Source: Hellea sp. (GTDB taxonomy: Bacteria; Pseudomonadota; Alphaproteobacteria; Caulobacterales; Maricaulaceae). Taken from it: a DNA stretch of 50,947 bases. Under the pieces are notes generated by a model. The model made no database searches and was not told the origin of the DNA. It worked only from the letters and a program-made list of their open reading frames with translations. The DNA lies in the NCBI GenBank assembly GCA_014238285.1, contig JABABK010000009.1, forward strand, positions 1 to 50,947, in the 5' to 3' direction. The position numbers and the translations under genes are program-made. Shown in pieces: positions 27,185-36,219 of the stretch; within the stretch, counting starts at the first letter, position 1; each line of letters opens with the position of its first letter.

Positions 27185-29128
27185 TTAATCTGCCCGAGCT
27201 TTGATGGCCGCCTCGGCCTTTTTAGCTTCATCACCAACCACTCGTACTCCCTTAATAACGCCGCCGTCCTGAACCAGTGTAATAGTATCTGAAGTAATGT
27301 TTTCCACATATAAACAAGATCCCATAATAATGGCCCGGCCGGTTTTTAACGGTGTTGGATCAGTGCACGATTTGATGGCTCCATAACCATATGGCGTAGG
27401 ATATTTTGGGGGAATTTCGTCAAACATGTACACGTAGACATCATCTAAATACATATATCTGTCAATTGTATCGAGTCGCCATACATGAAACTGAACGTCC
27501 TCCACAGTCGGCTCGGCAATTGTTAACGGCTTAGCCGCCGAATGAAGCTCTACTGCTAGCGGCTTAGGAGTAGGGTTTTCTGGCCACCTAATCATATAAC
27601 CATCTGCCCAGACAATATCATCATCATAATTTTCAGCGGGAATCATCCCTGTCTGATAAAAATTACCGGAAAACACGCCGTCTTTCCCGGGGCTGCGAAT
27701 TAGCACGACCGCACTGCTCAATACATTCTCATTAACGTAATACTCATACTCATGTCCCCAGCCATCCGTTTTGGGTATATCTTCCATATAAACAGCCCTG
27801 CCTAACGGATGCAACAGTTTGACCATTTGCCCATAGGATAGCTTTTTATAGTCTTTGCCGCTGGTGGGTATATGGCCCCTTGCAAACCCAAGTGTACTTT
27901 TTGAAGCCTCAAATTCTCCAAGCATATCAGTTGGGTTACCACTGACCGCATCGGTCAGCCAGCTCATCAAGGCATCTCCTAAACTAGACACATCCGCAGC
28001 GGTTTGTTTCTGAGCTGCATTGTCGCGGTTCTGAATGGCATCAGCTTCTGTCTTCGCCTTATCAGCCAGAGAGCCCGCATCATCTTTGGCTTCATAGGCG
28101 TCAATCATGGCCTGTATCTTTTGGGCGTCCTCGCCTGTCATACGTGTGTAATTGATCTCATTCGGGTCGCTGATCGTCGCAACATTATTTTCTATTTTTA
28201 ATATATCCCCGCAGCTACCATTGCTTAACAGATAGGCCTTGCCGTTTGCATTTTCCGTGCGATCTGCGCAAGAATTAAAAAATGTTGCGCCCAATGTTCC
28301 CTGAACCTTTCCATCATATATTCCATATAATTTCTCGTCGGTAAGACTATAAATAATTCCATCGGGTGCCTGCCATATATGAAACATAAAGTCTTTTACT
28401 GTCGAGTCGTCTACGGTTAGCGGCGTAGCCTCTGAATGAAGCTCTACATCATTTTTGTCCGTGACGCGGTTGGCTGCCTCGAAAAGGAATGTGGCATCAC
28501 GACGGTCCATACTGCCAGAGCTGGCATCGACAGGGTCAAGTCTAAGCCGGAAACCTGCATGGCGCAGATATTCGCCAGGATGAGCAGCCGATTCAAAACT
28601 AGCAAAACTTGGGTCGGAATTTTCAAGCGGCGTTCTGGCGAAGAACATCGCCCTGTCGGGAAGGTCTCCCGGTGAAGAAAAGGCAGCATACCCGGCAAGT
28701 TTGTCTTCCGTCGTCAGATATGCGTTAGACCCCTCCCGTCTAAACGCGACCTTACCGGAGCCGAGTTGAACGATTTCAAATGCGTGCGCCCCCTCGGTAA
28801 CAATACCGACTGCGTCACCTGTGAGGCCGATAAAGTGATCGGGCGTCGTGCCCGACCCTCGGGTTTCGTTAAAAACAGAATAGGCGAGAATATGAGTCGT
28901 CTCCGCCGGCAAGCTCTTGGCCTTAGCAACACTTGGCTGGTCCACAGTAACACTAGGCTGGGTCGAGACGTCAGCTACATCGACTGCGCTTGATAATTCA
29001 TCCGTGCCTGTCTCAGGCGCTTCAGAGCACCCGCTCAGCGTTAATGCCATGGCGACTGTTATTCCTGATAGGCCTATTAAGCTCTTCCGCCATGTTTTTG
29101 AACGAATTGGTTGTTGCATAGCTTTCAT
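27185..29128 (-). CDS. Large multidomain lipoprotein with AbfB-like and pseudopilin-like regions
   Basis: 647 residues, lipobox TLSGC near residue 34. Residues about 70-220 resemble an AbfB-type beta-trefoil, including FESAAHPGEYLRHAGFRLRL. Then come two copies of a roughly 110-residue module starting VELHS-A-PLT and containing F-H-(I/V)-W and a Cys pair (about 230-345 and about 530-640). Between them, after a helical Ala/Asp/Gln stretch, lies a region with DGWGHEYEYYV and RSPGKDGVFSG that looks like the globular head of GspG-type pseudopilins. A GGGGA ribosome site precedes the ATG. The function is probably surface or substrate binding. The composite layout looks assembled by module shuffling. 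Confidence 0.65.
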   Translation of the reverse strand: MKAMQQPIRSKTWRKSLIGLSGITVAMALTLSGCSEAPETGTDELSSAVDVADVSTQPSVTVDQPSVAKAKSLPAETTHILAYSVFNETRGSGTTPDHFIGLTGDAVGIVTEGAHAFEIVQLGSGKVAFRREGSNAYLTTEDKLAGYAAFSSPGDLPDRAMFFARTPLENSDPSFASFESAAHPGEYLRHAGFRLRLDPVDASSGSMDRRDATFLFEAANRVTDKNDVELHSEATPLTVDDSTVKDFMFHIWQAPDGIIYSLTDEKLYGIYDGKVQGTLGATFFNSCADRTENANGKAYLLSNGSCGDILKIENNVATISDPNEINYTRMTGEDAQKIQAMIDAYEAKDDAGSLADKAKTEADAIQNRDNAAQKQTAADVSSLGDALMSWLTDAVSGNPTDMLGEFEASKSTLGFARGHIPTSGKDYKKLSYGQMVKLLHPLGRAVYMEDIPKTDGWGHEYEYYVNENVLSSAVVLIRSPGKDGVFSGNFYQTGMIPAENYDDDIVWADGYMIRWPENPTPKPLAVELHSAAKPLTIAEPTVEDVQFHVWRLDTIDRYMYLDDVYVYMFDEIPPKYPTPYGYGAIKSCTDPTPLKTGRAIIMGSCLYVENITSDTITLVQDGGVIKGVRVVGDEAKKAEAAIKARAD

Positions 29129-29440
29129 TTTTATCCCCTAATTTACTTTTATAATTGACGCTGGACGTTATTTTAAAAAACTTCAAAGTCAAGTTTGAGC
29201 TCTGGATTCACGATGGTTTGCACAGCCCGACATGAGATTAGATTGAGCTAAAGTTGCAGTGGTTGAAAACTACAGCCTCCCGCTTCTGGAAACGATTGTA
29301 TGAGAGAGAATTCTTAATAATGGACCGGGTTTTGTGTTTTATGGGTTAGCAATTCGGCTTACGTCTTTGTAATCCAGATGAAATACTTCCGTAACACGCC
29401 GCGTTGCAATTAGATGAGAATTCTAATTGAGAGACAAATC
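29129..29440. other. Intergenic region between divergent genes
   Basis: Divergent promoter region for the large lipoprotein and the beta-barrel gene. Positions 29314-29351 match 32985-33022 at 34 of 38 bases (TTAATAATGGA...GGGT-AGCA). No gene seen. Confidence 0.5.
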
Positions 29441-29965
29441 ATGAAATTAGCAAAGTACTTCTTAACATCGATTATAGCGACGTCATTTGTGAGCGCGGCT
29501 CATGGCCAAGACTCCGGCTCTTACGGTGCCATTGGTGTAACGTCTTATGAATTGGACACTTATGGGCTAGATGCTAAATTCGGTTACAATTTCAACAAGT
29601 ATTTCGGAATAGAAGCGCAAGGCGTCTTAGGACTGACTACAAATTCTTCGCGCTTATGCTCGTCTCCAAGCTGTGCAACAATTAAAGAAAAAGTTGATCA
29701 TACGATTGGAGCGTTCGCTATAGCGCGCCTCCCTCTGAATGAAGAATTCGAGGTTTTTGCACGTGGCGGTATCCACAATACAAAATATAGTTATGACATT
29801 AACAACCTAAATAATACTATGCTTGAAAGTACTAAAACAGGTGTCGCCGCAGGGGGTGGGTTGCAGTATAATTTAAATTCTAACAACGCCATTCGAGCTG
29901 AATATACATACCTAGACAAAAGTAATCTTGATACCGTTTCCGTAGGATATGTCCGCAAATTTTAG
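29441..29965 (+). CDS. Small outer-membrane beta-barrel protein
   Basis: 174 residues from the ATG at 29441. Signal peptide ends AAHGQ. The mature chain has alternating strands typical of an eight-stranded OmpA/OprF-like barrel (YGAIGVTSYEL, LDAKFGYNFNKYFGIEAQGVLG, AAGGGLQYNLNSNNAIRAEYTYL) and ends VSVGYVRKF with the C-terminal Phe recognised by the BAM complex. One loop holds two Cys (LCSSPSC). It probably lies in the outer membrane; no transport role can be inferred. Confidence 0.8.
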   Translation: MKLAKYFLTSIIATSFVSAAHGQDSGSYGAIGVTSYELDTYGLDAKFGYNFNKYFGIEAQGVLGLTTNSSRLCSSPSCATIKEKVDHTIGAFAIARLPLNEEFEVFARGGIHNTKYSYDINNLNNTMLESTKTGVAAGGGLQYNLNSNNAIRAEYTYLDKSNLDTVSVGYVRKF

Positions 29966-30294
29966 ATACTAAATTGGACTTACCCTATTCAGTGACCGCG
30001 AGTCGTCTCAATCAAAATTCTAAGGTCCGTCAGGATGTCCATCATCATATAGAATGACGAAGTTAGTCTGGACTAATAACGTCTTGGGAGAAATTGCGAC
30101 ATGTGAAAAGCAGCGATTACCCAATATAATCGATTTTAGTGATGTTCCGAACAACTATGCAATGAGGCTTCATTTCAATCCATCTTTCCAAATCGCTATC
30201 AGATTTTTGTTGATTTAGCTGATCTGAACCCGTGACGAGCTTGTCGTGACTTGTTGGATTGTACCTGTTATGATTTTGCAAACTCGGGGACGCA
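29966..30294. other. Intergenic region with two repeat motifs
   Basis: Holds ATGTGAAAAGCAGCGATTAC at 30101, related to the start of the 170-bp units at 32482 and 32652, and the 36-bp repeat copy b at 30145-30180. The end is the leader of the TPR gene, with a GGGGA site before its ATG. Confidence 0.5.
30145..30180 (+). repeat. 36-bp dispersed repeat, copy b
   Basis: Starts TTCCGAACAACTATGC; same length and no gaps against the other copies. Confidence 0.6.
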
Positions 30295-32445
30295 ATGAAT
30301 AATATTCTCTCAGAACTAAGACGCCGAAACATCTTTCGGGTTGCCGGAGTCTATGTGGTCGTCGGCTGGATCGTTATGCAGGTGATCTCCGTTATGACAC
30401 CGGCGCTAAAGCTGCCCGATTGGGTCGATAGCTTTTTTGCCGTATTTATTATTGCCGGATTTCCGATCGCCCTAGTTCTGGCATGGGCATTTGAAATGAC
30501 TCCTGAAGGGGTGAGACGCACTGAAACTCTGAGCTCAGACGGTAGTATTGCGGCGCCCTCTAGGCGCAAGTTTGATCTTGTCATCATGACGGGGTTAATT
30601 CTGGTCGCGGCATTGGTAATTGGCAAGTTCGCCTTTAATCCACCAACGACAAACAACCCGGCTCAATCCACATTCACCGAAATTCCAGGCAGCTCAATCG
30701 CCGTCCTCCCGTTCGAAAATTTTTCCACTGATGCTGATCAGGACTATTTTGCCAGCGGGATTTCGGAGGAGCTTTTAAATGCATTGGCGAAAATAGAGGG
30801 ACTCAAAGTTTCGTCGCGCACCTCGGCCTTTGCCTTTAAAGGTCAGGAAAAACCTATTGCTGAAATCGCCGAAGCGCTGAATGTGACCCATGTCCTAGAG
30901 GGCTCTGTGCGCAAGTCTGGCAATACGCTACGGATTACGGCGCAGCTTATTGATGCGAAAACCGATGTGCATTTGTGGTCTGAAACATATGACCGCGCCC
31001 TAACCACCGATAATATATTTGAAATCCAGGACGAGATCACAGCGGCGATTGTCGGTGAGCTGCGAGGACAAATGAACTTTGTTGTCCCGCAGGATGATAC
31101 GCTTCGCGCAAACTCGGTCGAAGCTTATGAACTTTATTTGCGCGCCCGAGACAATATGGAAAAACGCAGGCGGGAGCCGATGCAATCGGCTATTAAAGAC
31201 TTTGAACAAGTTATTGAGCTGGATCCCAACTTTGTGCCCGCCCATGCAGGACTTGCCGAGAATTACCTGCTGATGATTTACTATGCGGGATTGGATCATG
31301 AAGAAGCTATTGCTCTGGCAAAACCTCTTGTCAGCAAGGCATTGGAATTATCGCCAAATTCGGCCGAGGCTTTGGCGGTTGCCTCCTATCTGGCAGGAAG
31401 GGAAGGAGAGACAGAAAAAGCACTGGAGTTGGCGGAAAAAGCGGTTGCCGCTAACTCCAATTATGCGCTTGCCTATCATAGAAAAGGCTTAGCACATTAT
31501 ACTTTAGGGCAACTAGATAGCGCGCTAGCCGAGTACGAAAAAGCCCTCGAGCTTGACCCGCTCTCAGCCATCTTACGCTCAGAGATAACATCCATTCATT
31601 TTGATTTGGGAAATATTGCTAAGGCCCGAGAGATTGCACTGGATAATATTCGCTGGAATCCAGACAGCCAATTTGGTCATATAGGTCTCGGGGAAATAAG
31701 TTTCCTGGAAGGTGATTATTCTACCGCCCATCAAAATTTTAAGGACGCGCAAGCGCGCGACCCAGCGCAAAGATTAAGGCAGTTGGATGTTTTTTATATT
31801 TATCTAAATACTGGGCTCATCAATCGCGCGCGGGAAATGGCGGTATCTCCTTATCAAGAGGTAATGATTCATCTAGCGACAGGAGAACTGCAAAAGGCCA
31901 AGGATTTAGTCGACGCGATTTCAGACCCTGCCGACAAAATTAGGTTGGCTTATTACCAAAGGGACTACGCGAAAGCCCTAGAAATTTCGGAACCATTCTT
32001 AGGATTTATTTATCCAGAAGGAAAGCCGATCACGAATTCTGAACAGGCGGTCGTGGCGGCTAGATATGCATTTGCCTTCCAGCGGGTTGGTGATCCGAGA
32101 GCTGAAAAGTTTACAAAATTAGTTGACGAATTTATCGGGGATCGGCAACCCGAAGACCTAAGGTTCCAGATAGACTTGACTGTGGGCGCGGCTCTACAAA
32201 TCATCAAGGATAATCTCGAAGGGGCTTATGAGTGGTTCGAGGAGGGGTTTAAGACAGGCGCAACTTCAAAATTGAACCTTGAAGAACCGATATTCGACCC
32301 TATCCGCGAAACAGCTGAGTTTAAGGTGATTGTCGCCCGCAATGACAAAATTCTTGCCCAGCACCGCGCCGCCATCGAAGAGCAGCTCGCCAATCCCGAC
32401 CCAAAATGGGTGATGCCATCAACCGAAACGAAGGAAGACGAATAG
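30295..32445 (+). CDS. Membrane-anchored FlgO-like/TPR protein
   Basis: 716 residues. The N-terminus ELRRRNIFRVAGVYVVVGW with hydrophobic segments (about 15-35, 43-65 and 95-115) is typical of a widespread family in which a cyclase or HTH domain may precede. Next comes a FlgO/TolB-like domain (IAVLPFENFSTDADQDYFASGISEELL to DEITAAIV, about 135-260), then TPR repeats (about 280-560) such as ALAYHRKGLAHYTLGQLDSAL. Probably a cytoplasmic or periplasmic scaffold tethered to the inner membrane. It is the last gene of the putative island and is flanked by the ATGTGAAAA-type repeats on both sides. Confidence 0.8.
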   Translation: MNNILSELRRRNIFRVAGVYVVVGWIVMQVISVMTPALKLPDWVDSFFAVFIIAGFPIALVLAWAFEMTPEGVRRTETLSSDGSIAAPSRRKFDLVIMTGLILVAALVIGKFAFNPPTTNNPAQSTFTEIPGSSIAVLPFENFSTDADQDYFASGISEELLNALAKIEGLKVSSRTSAFAFKGQEKPIAEIAEALNVTHVLEGSVRKSGNTLRITAQLIDAKTDVHLWSETYDRALTTDNIFEIQDEITAAIVGELRGQMNFVVPQDDTLRANSVEAYELYLRARDNMEKRRREPMQSAIKDFEQVIELDPNFVPAHAGLAENYLLMIYYAGLDHEEAIALAKPLVSKALELSPNSAEALAVASYLAGREGETEKALELAEKAVAANSNYALAYHRKGLAHYTLGQLDSALAEYEKALELDPLSAILRSEITSIHFDLGNIAKAREIALDNIRWNPDSQFGHIGLGEISFLEGDYSTAHQNFKDAQARDPAQRLRQLDVFYIYLNTGLINRAREMAVSPYQEVMIHLATGELQKAKDLVDAISDPADKIRLAYYQRDYAKALEISEPFLGFIYPEGKPITNSEQAVVAARYAFAFQRVGDPRAEKFTKLVDEFIGDRQPEDLRFQIDLTVGAALQIIKDNLEGAYEWFEEGFKTGATSKLNLEEPIFDPIRETAEFKVIVARNDKILAQHRAAIEEQLANPDPKWVMPSTETKEDE

Positions 32446-32481
32446 ACAAGTTTTTCGTTTCGGCATCTGGGAATTCAGAAT

Positions 32482-32651
32482 ATGTGAAAATCAGCGATTA
32501 CGCCAATTTTCGCTAAACTATCCCATATTGCGAAAAAACCTTCTGTACGAGGCTTAAATCGGGAAAGTCACGCAAGGAAATTTACACATTTTTTTACACA
32601 TGTTGGCATTTAATCCAATTTATATCAATAAAGGAACGTCCGCAATGTGAC
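32482..32651 (+). repeat. 170-bp direct repeat unit 1
   Basis: Begins ATGTGAAAATCAGCGATTAC and includes TTACACATTTTTTTACACAT. Diverged but colinear with unit 2. Confidence 0.6.
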
Positions 32652-32821
32652 ATGTGAAAATCAGTGGGGAGGCAATTTGCGGCTTATTTGCACAACTGGA
32701 GTAAAACGCTTTGTGCGACGCTTATATCAAGAATTTGACACCCGACAAATTACACACTTTTTTACACACTTTCGCGTATCTGTTGATTTACTACAATAAA
32801 ATCAATAGCTTACAATATCGC
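32652..32821 (+). repeat. 170-bp direct repeat unit 2, next to attR
   Basis: Begins ATGTGAAAATCAGTGGGG and includes TTACACACTTTTTTACACAC. It ends 6 bp before the tRNA-derived repeat. The paired TTACACA motifs could be recombinase arm-type or other protein-binding sites. Confidence 0.6.
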
Positions 32822-32827
32822 CCGTTC

Positions 32828-32875
32828 GGCTCATAACCTGAAGGTCGTAGGTTCAAATCCTACCCCCGCAACCAA
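32828..32875 (+). repeat. Putative attR: 3' end of tRNA-fMet
   Basis: Exact 48-bp copy of 25837-25884, lacking the 5' half of the tRNA, so it is not a functional tRNA. It marks the right end of a roughly 7-kb integrated segment. Confidence 0.88.
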
Positions 32876-32882
32876 CCGAAGC

Positions 32883-32909
32883 ATTAGGCCCGAACGGGCC
32901 TAATTTTTT
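32883..32909 (+). terminator. Intrinsic terminator, probably the original one of tRNA-fMet
   Basis: Perfect 10-bp arms ATTAGGCCCG and CGGGCCTAAT around AA, followed by TTTTT. It directly follows the tRNA-derived repeat, as expected if the island displaced the ancestral tRNA tail and terminator. Confidence 0.85.
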
Positions 32910-32935
32910 GTCTGGATGACAAAAAATAGTGGAGG

Positions 32936-32971
32936 TTCCGAACAGGTATGCTGTGAGGCTCTATTTCAACC
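32936..32971 (+). repeat. 36-bp dispersed repeat, copy c
   Basis: Starts TTCCGAACAGGTATGC; best conserved copy, 14 bp before the 32985-33022 repeat. Confidence 0.6.
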
Positions 32972-33064
32972 GACATTCATTAAATTAATAATGGAACGGG
33001 GTTTGTGTTTCATGGGTCAGCATCTGCGCCGATGGTTCTCAAAATCGGATGCCAAATCCTAGTA

Positions 33065-33598
33065 TTATCCATCCGCAATAATTTTCATAGCCTGTGCACG
33101 ACGACTGATTTTTACCATCACGTTCAGGAACATAGTTTTATCTTCATCAGACAGGCCATATAAAAGTTGCGCCTCTAGTTTTTTAAATTCTCGATTGACC
33201 GTTTCCGTAAACTGTTTCGCCAATTTGGTTCCAGCATCCGTCAGTTTGAGTCTATGGCTGCGTTTGTCCTTATCCCGGTTTTGACGCTTGATCTTACCGT
33301 CGTTCTCTAACTTATAAACTGCTCTCGAAACTGTTGACGGATTTATTCTTAACAGTTCTGCGACCTGGAACGGACTGATTGGAACCGTAAAGAAATACAC
33401 GCAAACCAGGACCTGCAATTCTCTGAGTTTCAATCCATTAAGCTCGCTCAATTGCGGGAGGACTAAATCTCGAATAATAAAGTTGTAATCCGACGCAATT
33501 TTTTCCGCATAGCTTAAAAAAGTCGTATCTGCGTAATCTACGGCCTCGTAACGTAAGGCCTCACTTGCAAGTCCTTCAATGGAAATAGAATCTGCCAT
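33065..33598 (-). CDS. MarR family transcriptional regulator
   Basis: 177 residues. A winged helix lies at about residues 70-140: FQVAELLRINPSTVSRAVYKLENDGKIKRQ (recognition helix) followed by the wing RDKDKRSHRLKLTDAG. Flanking helices form the dimer interface. It reads away from the receiver gene at 33983. The palindrome at 33750 in the shared 384-nt region is a candidate operator, so autoregulation is likely. Ligand unknown. Confidence 0.88.
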   Translation of the reverse strand: MADSISIEGLASEALRYEAVDYADTTFLSYAEKIASDYNFIIRDLVLPQLSELNGLKLRELQVLVCVYFFTVPISPFQVAELLRINPSTVSRAVYKLENDGKIKRQNRDKDKRSHRLKLTDAGTKLAKQFTETVNREFKKLEAQLLYGLSDEDKTMFLNVMVKISRRAQAMKIIADG

Positions 33599-33982
33599 AA
33601 TTCACCGTTTATGCGAAAATGCTGTCAATCTTCTTAATTTGATAACCATAATTGCAGTTTTTTGTCATTTCACCACTTCTAAAAATCCGGTAGCCTTTCG
33701 CGATATCAATGTATTTTAAATGAAGAACTTGCAAAAACACCTATTCTGCTTGCACGTGCAACGATATGATTGCAACTTCTAACTCATTGTATATATTGCA
33801 TTATTTATGGTAACTTAATTCAAAGGATTTAGTCAACATTCAACCTGACGGGAGGAACCAGTCTTAAGAAGTTCTCGATTAAAACTTGGGCAAATGCATT
33901 TAATATTGCGCCTTCGGATATTCCTAAGAAAACGCTGAACGACCGCTGATCCGCTAAGTCAGAAATGAAATTCGAGGCTTAA
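33599..33982. other. Divergent regulatory region
   Basis: AT-rich, no gene. Contains several TTGCA/TGCAA motifs (about 33729, 33750-33761 and 33770) and the leaders of both divergent genes. Confidence 0.5.
33750..33761. promoter_or_regulatory. Candidate MarR-type operator TTGCACGTGCAA
   Basis: Perfect 12-bp palindrome midway between the divergent MarR and receiver genes, with further TTGCAA half-motifs about 20 bp on each side. Size and symmetry suit a winged-helix dimer; no binding data. Confidence 0.45.
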
Positions 33983-34504
33983 ATGAGTAATAACCTTTCA
34001 TTGCCAAAATTAAATGTGCAGCAAATTCTTATTGTGGAAGATGATCCCATAAACCAGCAACTATTCGAGATGGTTTTCTCCAAGACATCCGTCGCTATTT
34101 ACATTGTTCGTAATTCCCAACTCGCGTTAGAATATTTGAAGAAAAACTCTCCAGACTTCATTATACTGGATATCGTATTGCCCGATAGAAATGGTCGGGA
34201 CTTAGCAAATATAATCAGACAAATACCTGGATTTGCAACAATTCCAATTCTGGCGGTCAGTGCACTCGCTACCCTAGAAAATAAAGAATTGTGTCTCGCG
34301 GCTGGTATGAACGGCTTTATGGCCAAGCCTTTTTCGATCTACGAATTGTTGAACAGCATTAATTACCTTAGCGAGGTCGATAACCGTGAATCAGCTAAAG
34401 CAGCATTAAAGTCAATGCAAAACATCCCAAATTGGCTAAAAGATGATTGCTTAGCAAAGATATCAACCCACAGATTGTTGGCGGAGCTTTCTATGGTACA
34501 CTAG
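33983..34504 (+). CDS. Single-domain response regulator (CheY-like receiver)
   Basis: 173 residues. The receiver domain spans about 13-130 with acidic residues E19-D20-D21, phosphoacceptor Asp63 (FIILDIVLPDRNG), Ser/Thr in AVSAL and Lys115 (FMAKPF). A C-terminal tail of about 40 residues has no output domain. GAGG lies 5 nt before the ATG. It could feed a phosphorelay or bind a partner; the hybrid kinase at 48877 is not adjacent, so no pairing is claimed. Confidence 0.88.
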   Translation: MSNNLSLPKLNVQQILIVEDDPINQQLFEMVFSKTSVAIYIVRNSQLALEYLKKNSPDFIILDIVLPDRNGRDLANIIRQIPGFATIPILAVSALATLENKELCLAAGMNGFMAKPFSIYELLNSINYLSEVDNRESAKAALKSMQNIPNWLKDDCLAKISTHRLLAELSMVH

Positions 34505-34613
34505 GATGAGATACGACGGCGGCACTATTCGCCTAGAATTTATTTATGTCACCTTTGAATGCCAAAAGAGTTCGTGTTTCCGCTAGCTAATGTCCGCTTT
34601 GAAAAGGCTTGGC

Positions 34614-34713
34614 ATGGCTATTGATGGATTGTGAATACGCCCTTAATCTCGCGGCTATGCCTAAACATTTTACCGGCAACAAAACCCAATATGCTCTTGA
34701 TGAATCAATTCCG
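34614..34713 (+). repeat. Duplicated segment, copy of 44875-44973
   Basis: About 100 bp similar to the start region of the 44917 gene, including the common leader TTGATGGATTGTGAA and the first 19 codons. Confidence 0.75.
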
Positions 34714-34779
34714 TATCTGGATCATCCCTGTAGGCCTCTATACACACGCCCGAAAAACCTTATGCTCTCCAAAACCTGA
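34657..34779 (+). pseudogene. Truncated copy of the 44917-45303 gene
   Basis: Starts MPKHFTGNKTQYALDESIP against MPKQITNNKIQYALDEHIP, then loses similarity apart from a possible LYTR match, and stops after 40 codons. After that, to about 34855, a different frame reads REAEEIAIDAMRLMSSV, which looks like the tail of another broken gene. Confidence 0.7.
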
Positions 34780-34891
34780 TCCTTGTCCAGTCGAGAAGCC
34801 GAGGAGATTGCCATTGATGCCATGCGATTGATGTCCTCCGTATGAGGCGGAAAGTCAGTCTGATTGCTGCCCGTTCGAGGAAGAAAATGCT

Positions 34892-36175
34892 ATGACCAAC
34901 CGATTTGTTTACAGATTGAGCCAGTTTGTAATCATAGCAGCGATATTGAGCGCTTGCAATGCCTCCGAGAACTCTGGTTCAATGGCCGTGTCAGACAACA
35001 GCAAGGCAAGCTGGACCGTAATTAGCGACAAAACATACGGCGGTGCTGAGAATGATTACTTTACTGATATTCTTCCTTTACCCGACGGCGGCTTCATTGC
35101 GACCGGCTCGTCGGACTCATTTGAGGATTCCAACGGCAATGGTTGGGTCATTCGTGCCGATGCAGATGGCGCCGTAAAATGGGAGAATTCTTTCGCAGGT
35201 GCAGGCGGAGACGTTGATATACTCTACCGAGTTTTGCCCATGCCCAATGGTGATGTTGTCGTGACAGGAATCGCTATTCGCAAGATAGTAGGGAACCATG
35301 ACCTCTGGGCAATCCGCATTGATGGGGATGGGGAGGTTATTTGGGAGAAGTTTTTTGGCGATATGAAAGTCCAGCAGGATTTTTCAGATGCCTTGGTCCT
35401 GTCAAACGGAAACTTGGTCCTGATTGGTACAACTGAGGCCGGAACCTGGCAACAAGCTGATTGTCTCGTTGTAGTCATTGATCCTGATGGCAACACACTT
35501 TGGACGAATACATTTGGCGATGGGGATATGAACAGGAGTTTTTTCCTTAGAGAGATTGAGGCCGCAGGCGTGGAGTTTTGGATTCATACAAGAGATTCGG
35601 TGGATATAAATACGTACAGCCAATGGGTCATACAGTTCGACAGCGAAGGAAACCAAACACTCAAAGAGGATCAATCAAACGAATTTAAAGGCGATATCCG
35701 CGACATGAAACCTCTTTCTAACGGTGACGCCGTCGCTGCTGGATATGTTGTGGTTGAGGACGAGAATGCAGGCGGAGAGCTAGAATCGGTTCCTGCCGTT
35801 TTGCGATTTGACAAAAATCTCAATCAAATTTGGCAACAACTTTATAGGTTGGAAAAAACTCATAAGTGGGAAAAAAGTCATGAGCTAGACGCAATTCTCC
35901 CTCTTGGCGGTGATCGATATCTGATTGCGGGTTCTGTTACAGGGACAATTCCAGCCGAGACCAATGGGTCTACATTTTATGACGATTTGCGGTTCATGGA
36001 AATTGGTGGAGACGGCAGGGTCATGGCTGAACTTTCGCTAGGAGGTGCAGGCAAAGAGAAAGCCCATGGCCTCAAGAAAATGAAAAACGGGGACGTCCTG
36101 CTTTTTGGTCAAACGAGTTCAAAAGGTAGCGGAAAGTCCGATGGTCAAGTCATTAGGCTGCGAAGAACACATTGA
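34892..36175 (+). CDS. Lipoprotein with beta-propeller-like repeats
   Basis: 427 residues. Signal peptide with lipobox ILSAC near residue 22. Repeats of 45-60 residues carry LPDGGFIATG, MPNGDVVVTG, LSNGNLVLIG, LSNGDAVAAG and MKNGDVLLFG, each followed by a strand with W-x-I-R-x-D-x-D-G. This is typical of PQQ/kelch-like bladed propellers. It is probably a surface or periplasmic binding protein. AGGAAG lies before the ATG. No catalytic motif seen. Confidence 0.7.
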   Translation: MTNRFVYRLSQFVIIAAILSACNASENSGSMAVSDNSKASWTVISDKTYGGAENDYFTDILPLPDGGFIATGSSDSFEDSNGNGWVIRADADGAVKWENSFAGAGGDVDILYRVLPMPNGDVVVTGIAIRKIVGNHDLWAIRIDGDGEVIWEKFFGDMKVQQDFSDALVLSNGNLVLIGTTEAGTWQQADCLVVVIDPDGNTLWTNTFGDGDMNRSFFLREIEAAGVEFWIHTRDSVDINTYSQWVIQFDSEGNQTLKEDQSNEFKGDIRDMKPLSNGDAVAAGYVVVEDENAGGELESVPAVLRFDKNLNQIWQQLYRLEKTHKWEKSHELDAILPLGGDRYLIAGSVTGTIPAETNGSTFYDDLRFMEIGGDGRVMAELSLGGAGKEKAHGLKKMKNGDVLLFGQTSSKGSGKSDGQVIRLRRTH

Positions 36176-36219
36176 CTTTGGAGAAAGTAATAGCTGCCCT
36201 TGCCCAGGAGAATTAGGTG

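Noticed and set aside
31140-31800. CRISPR-like periodicity in the TPR gene
   Set aside because: The periodicity is coding TPR repeats of about 102 nt, not identical repeats with spacers.
32828-32875. Second tRNA-Met gene
   Set aside because: Only the 3' 47 nt are present, with no D-arm or 5' acceptor strand; treated as an att site.
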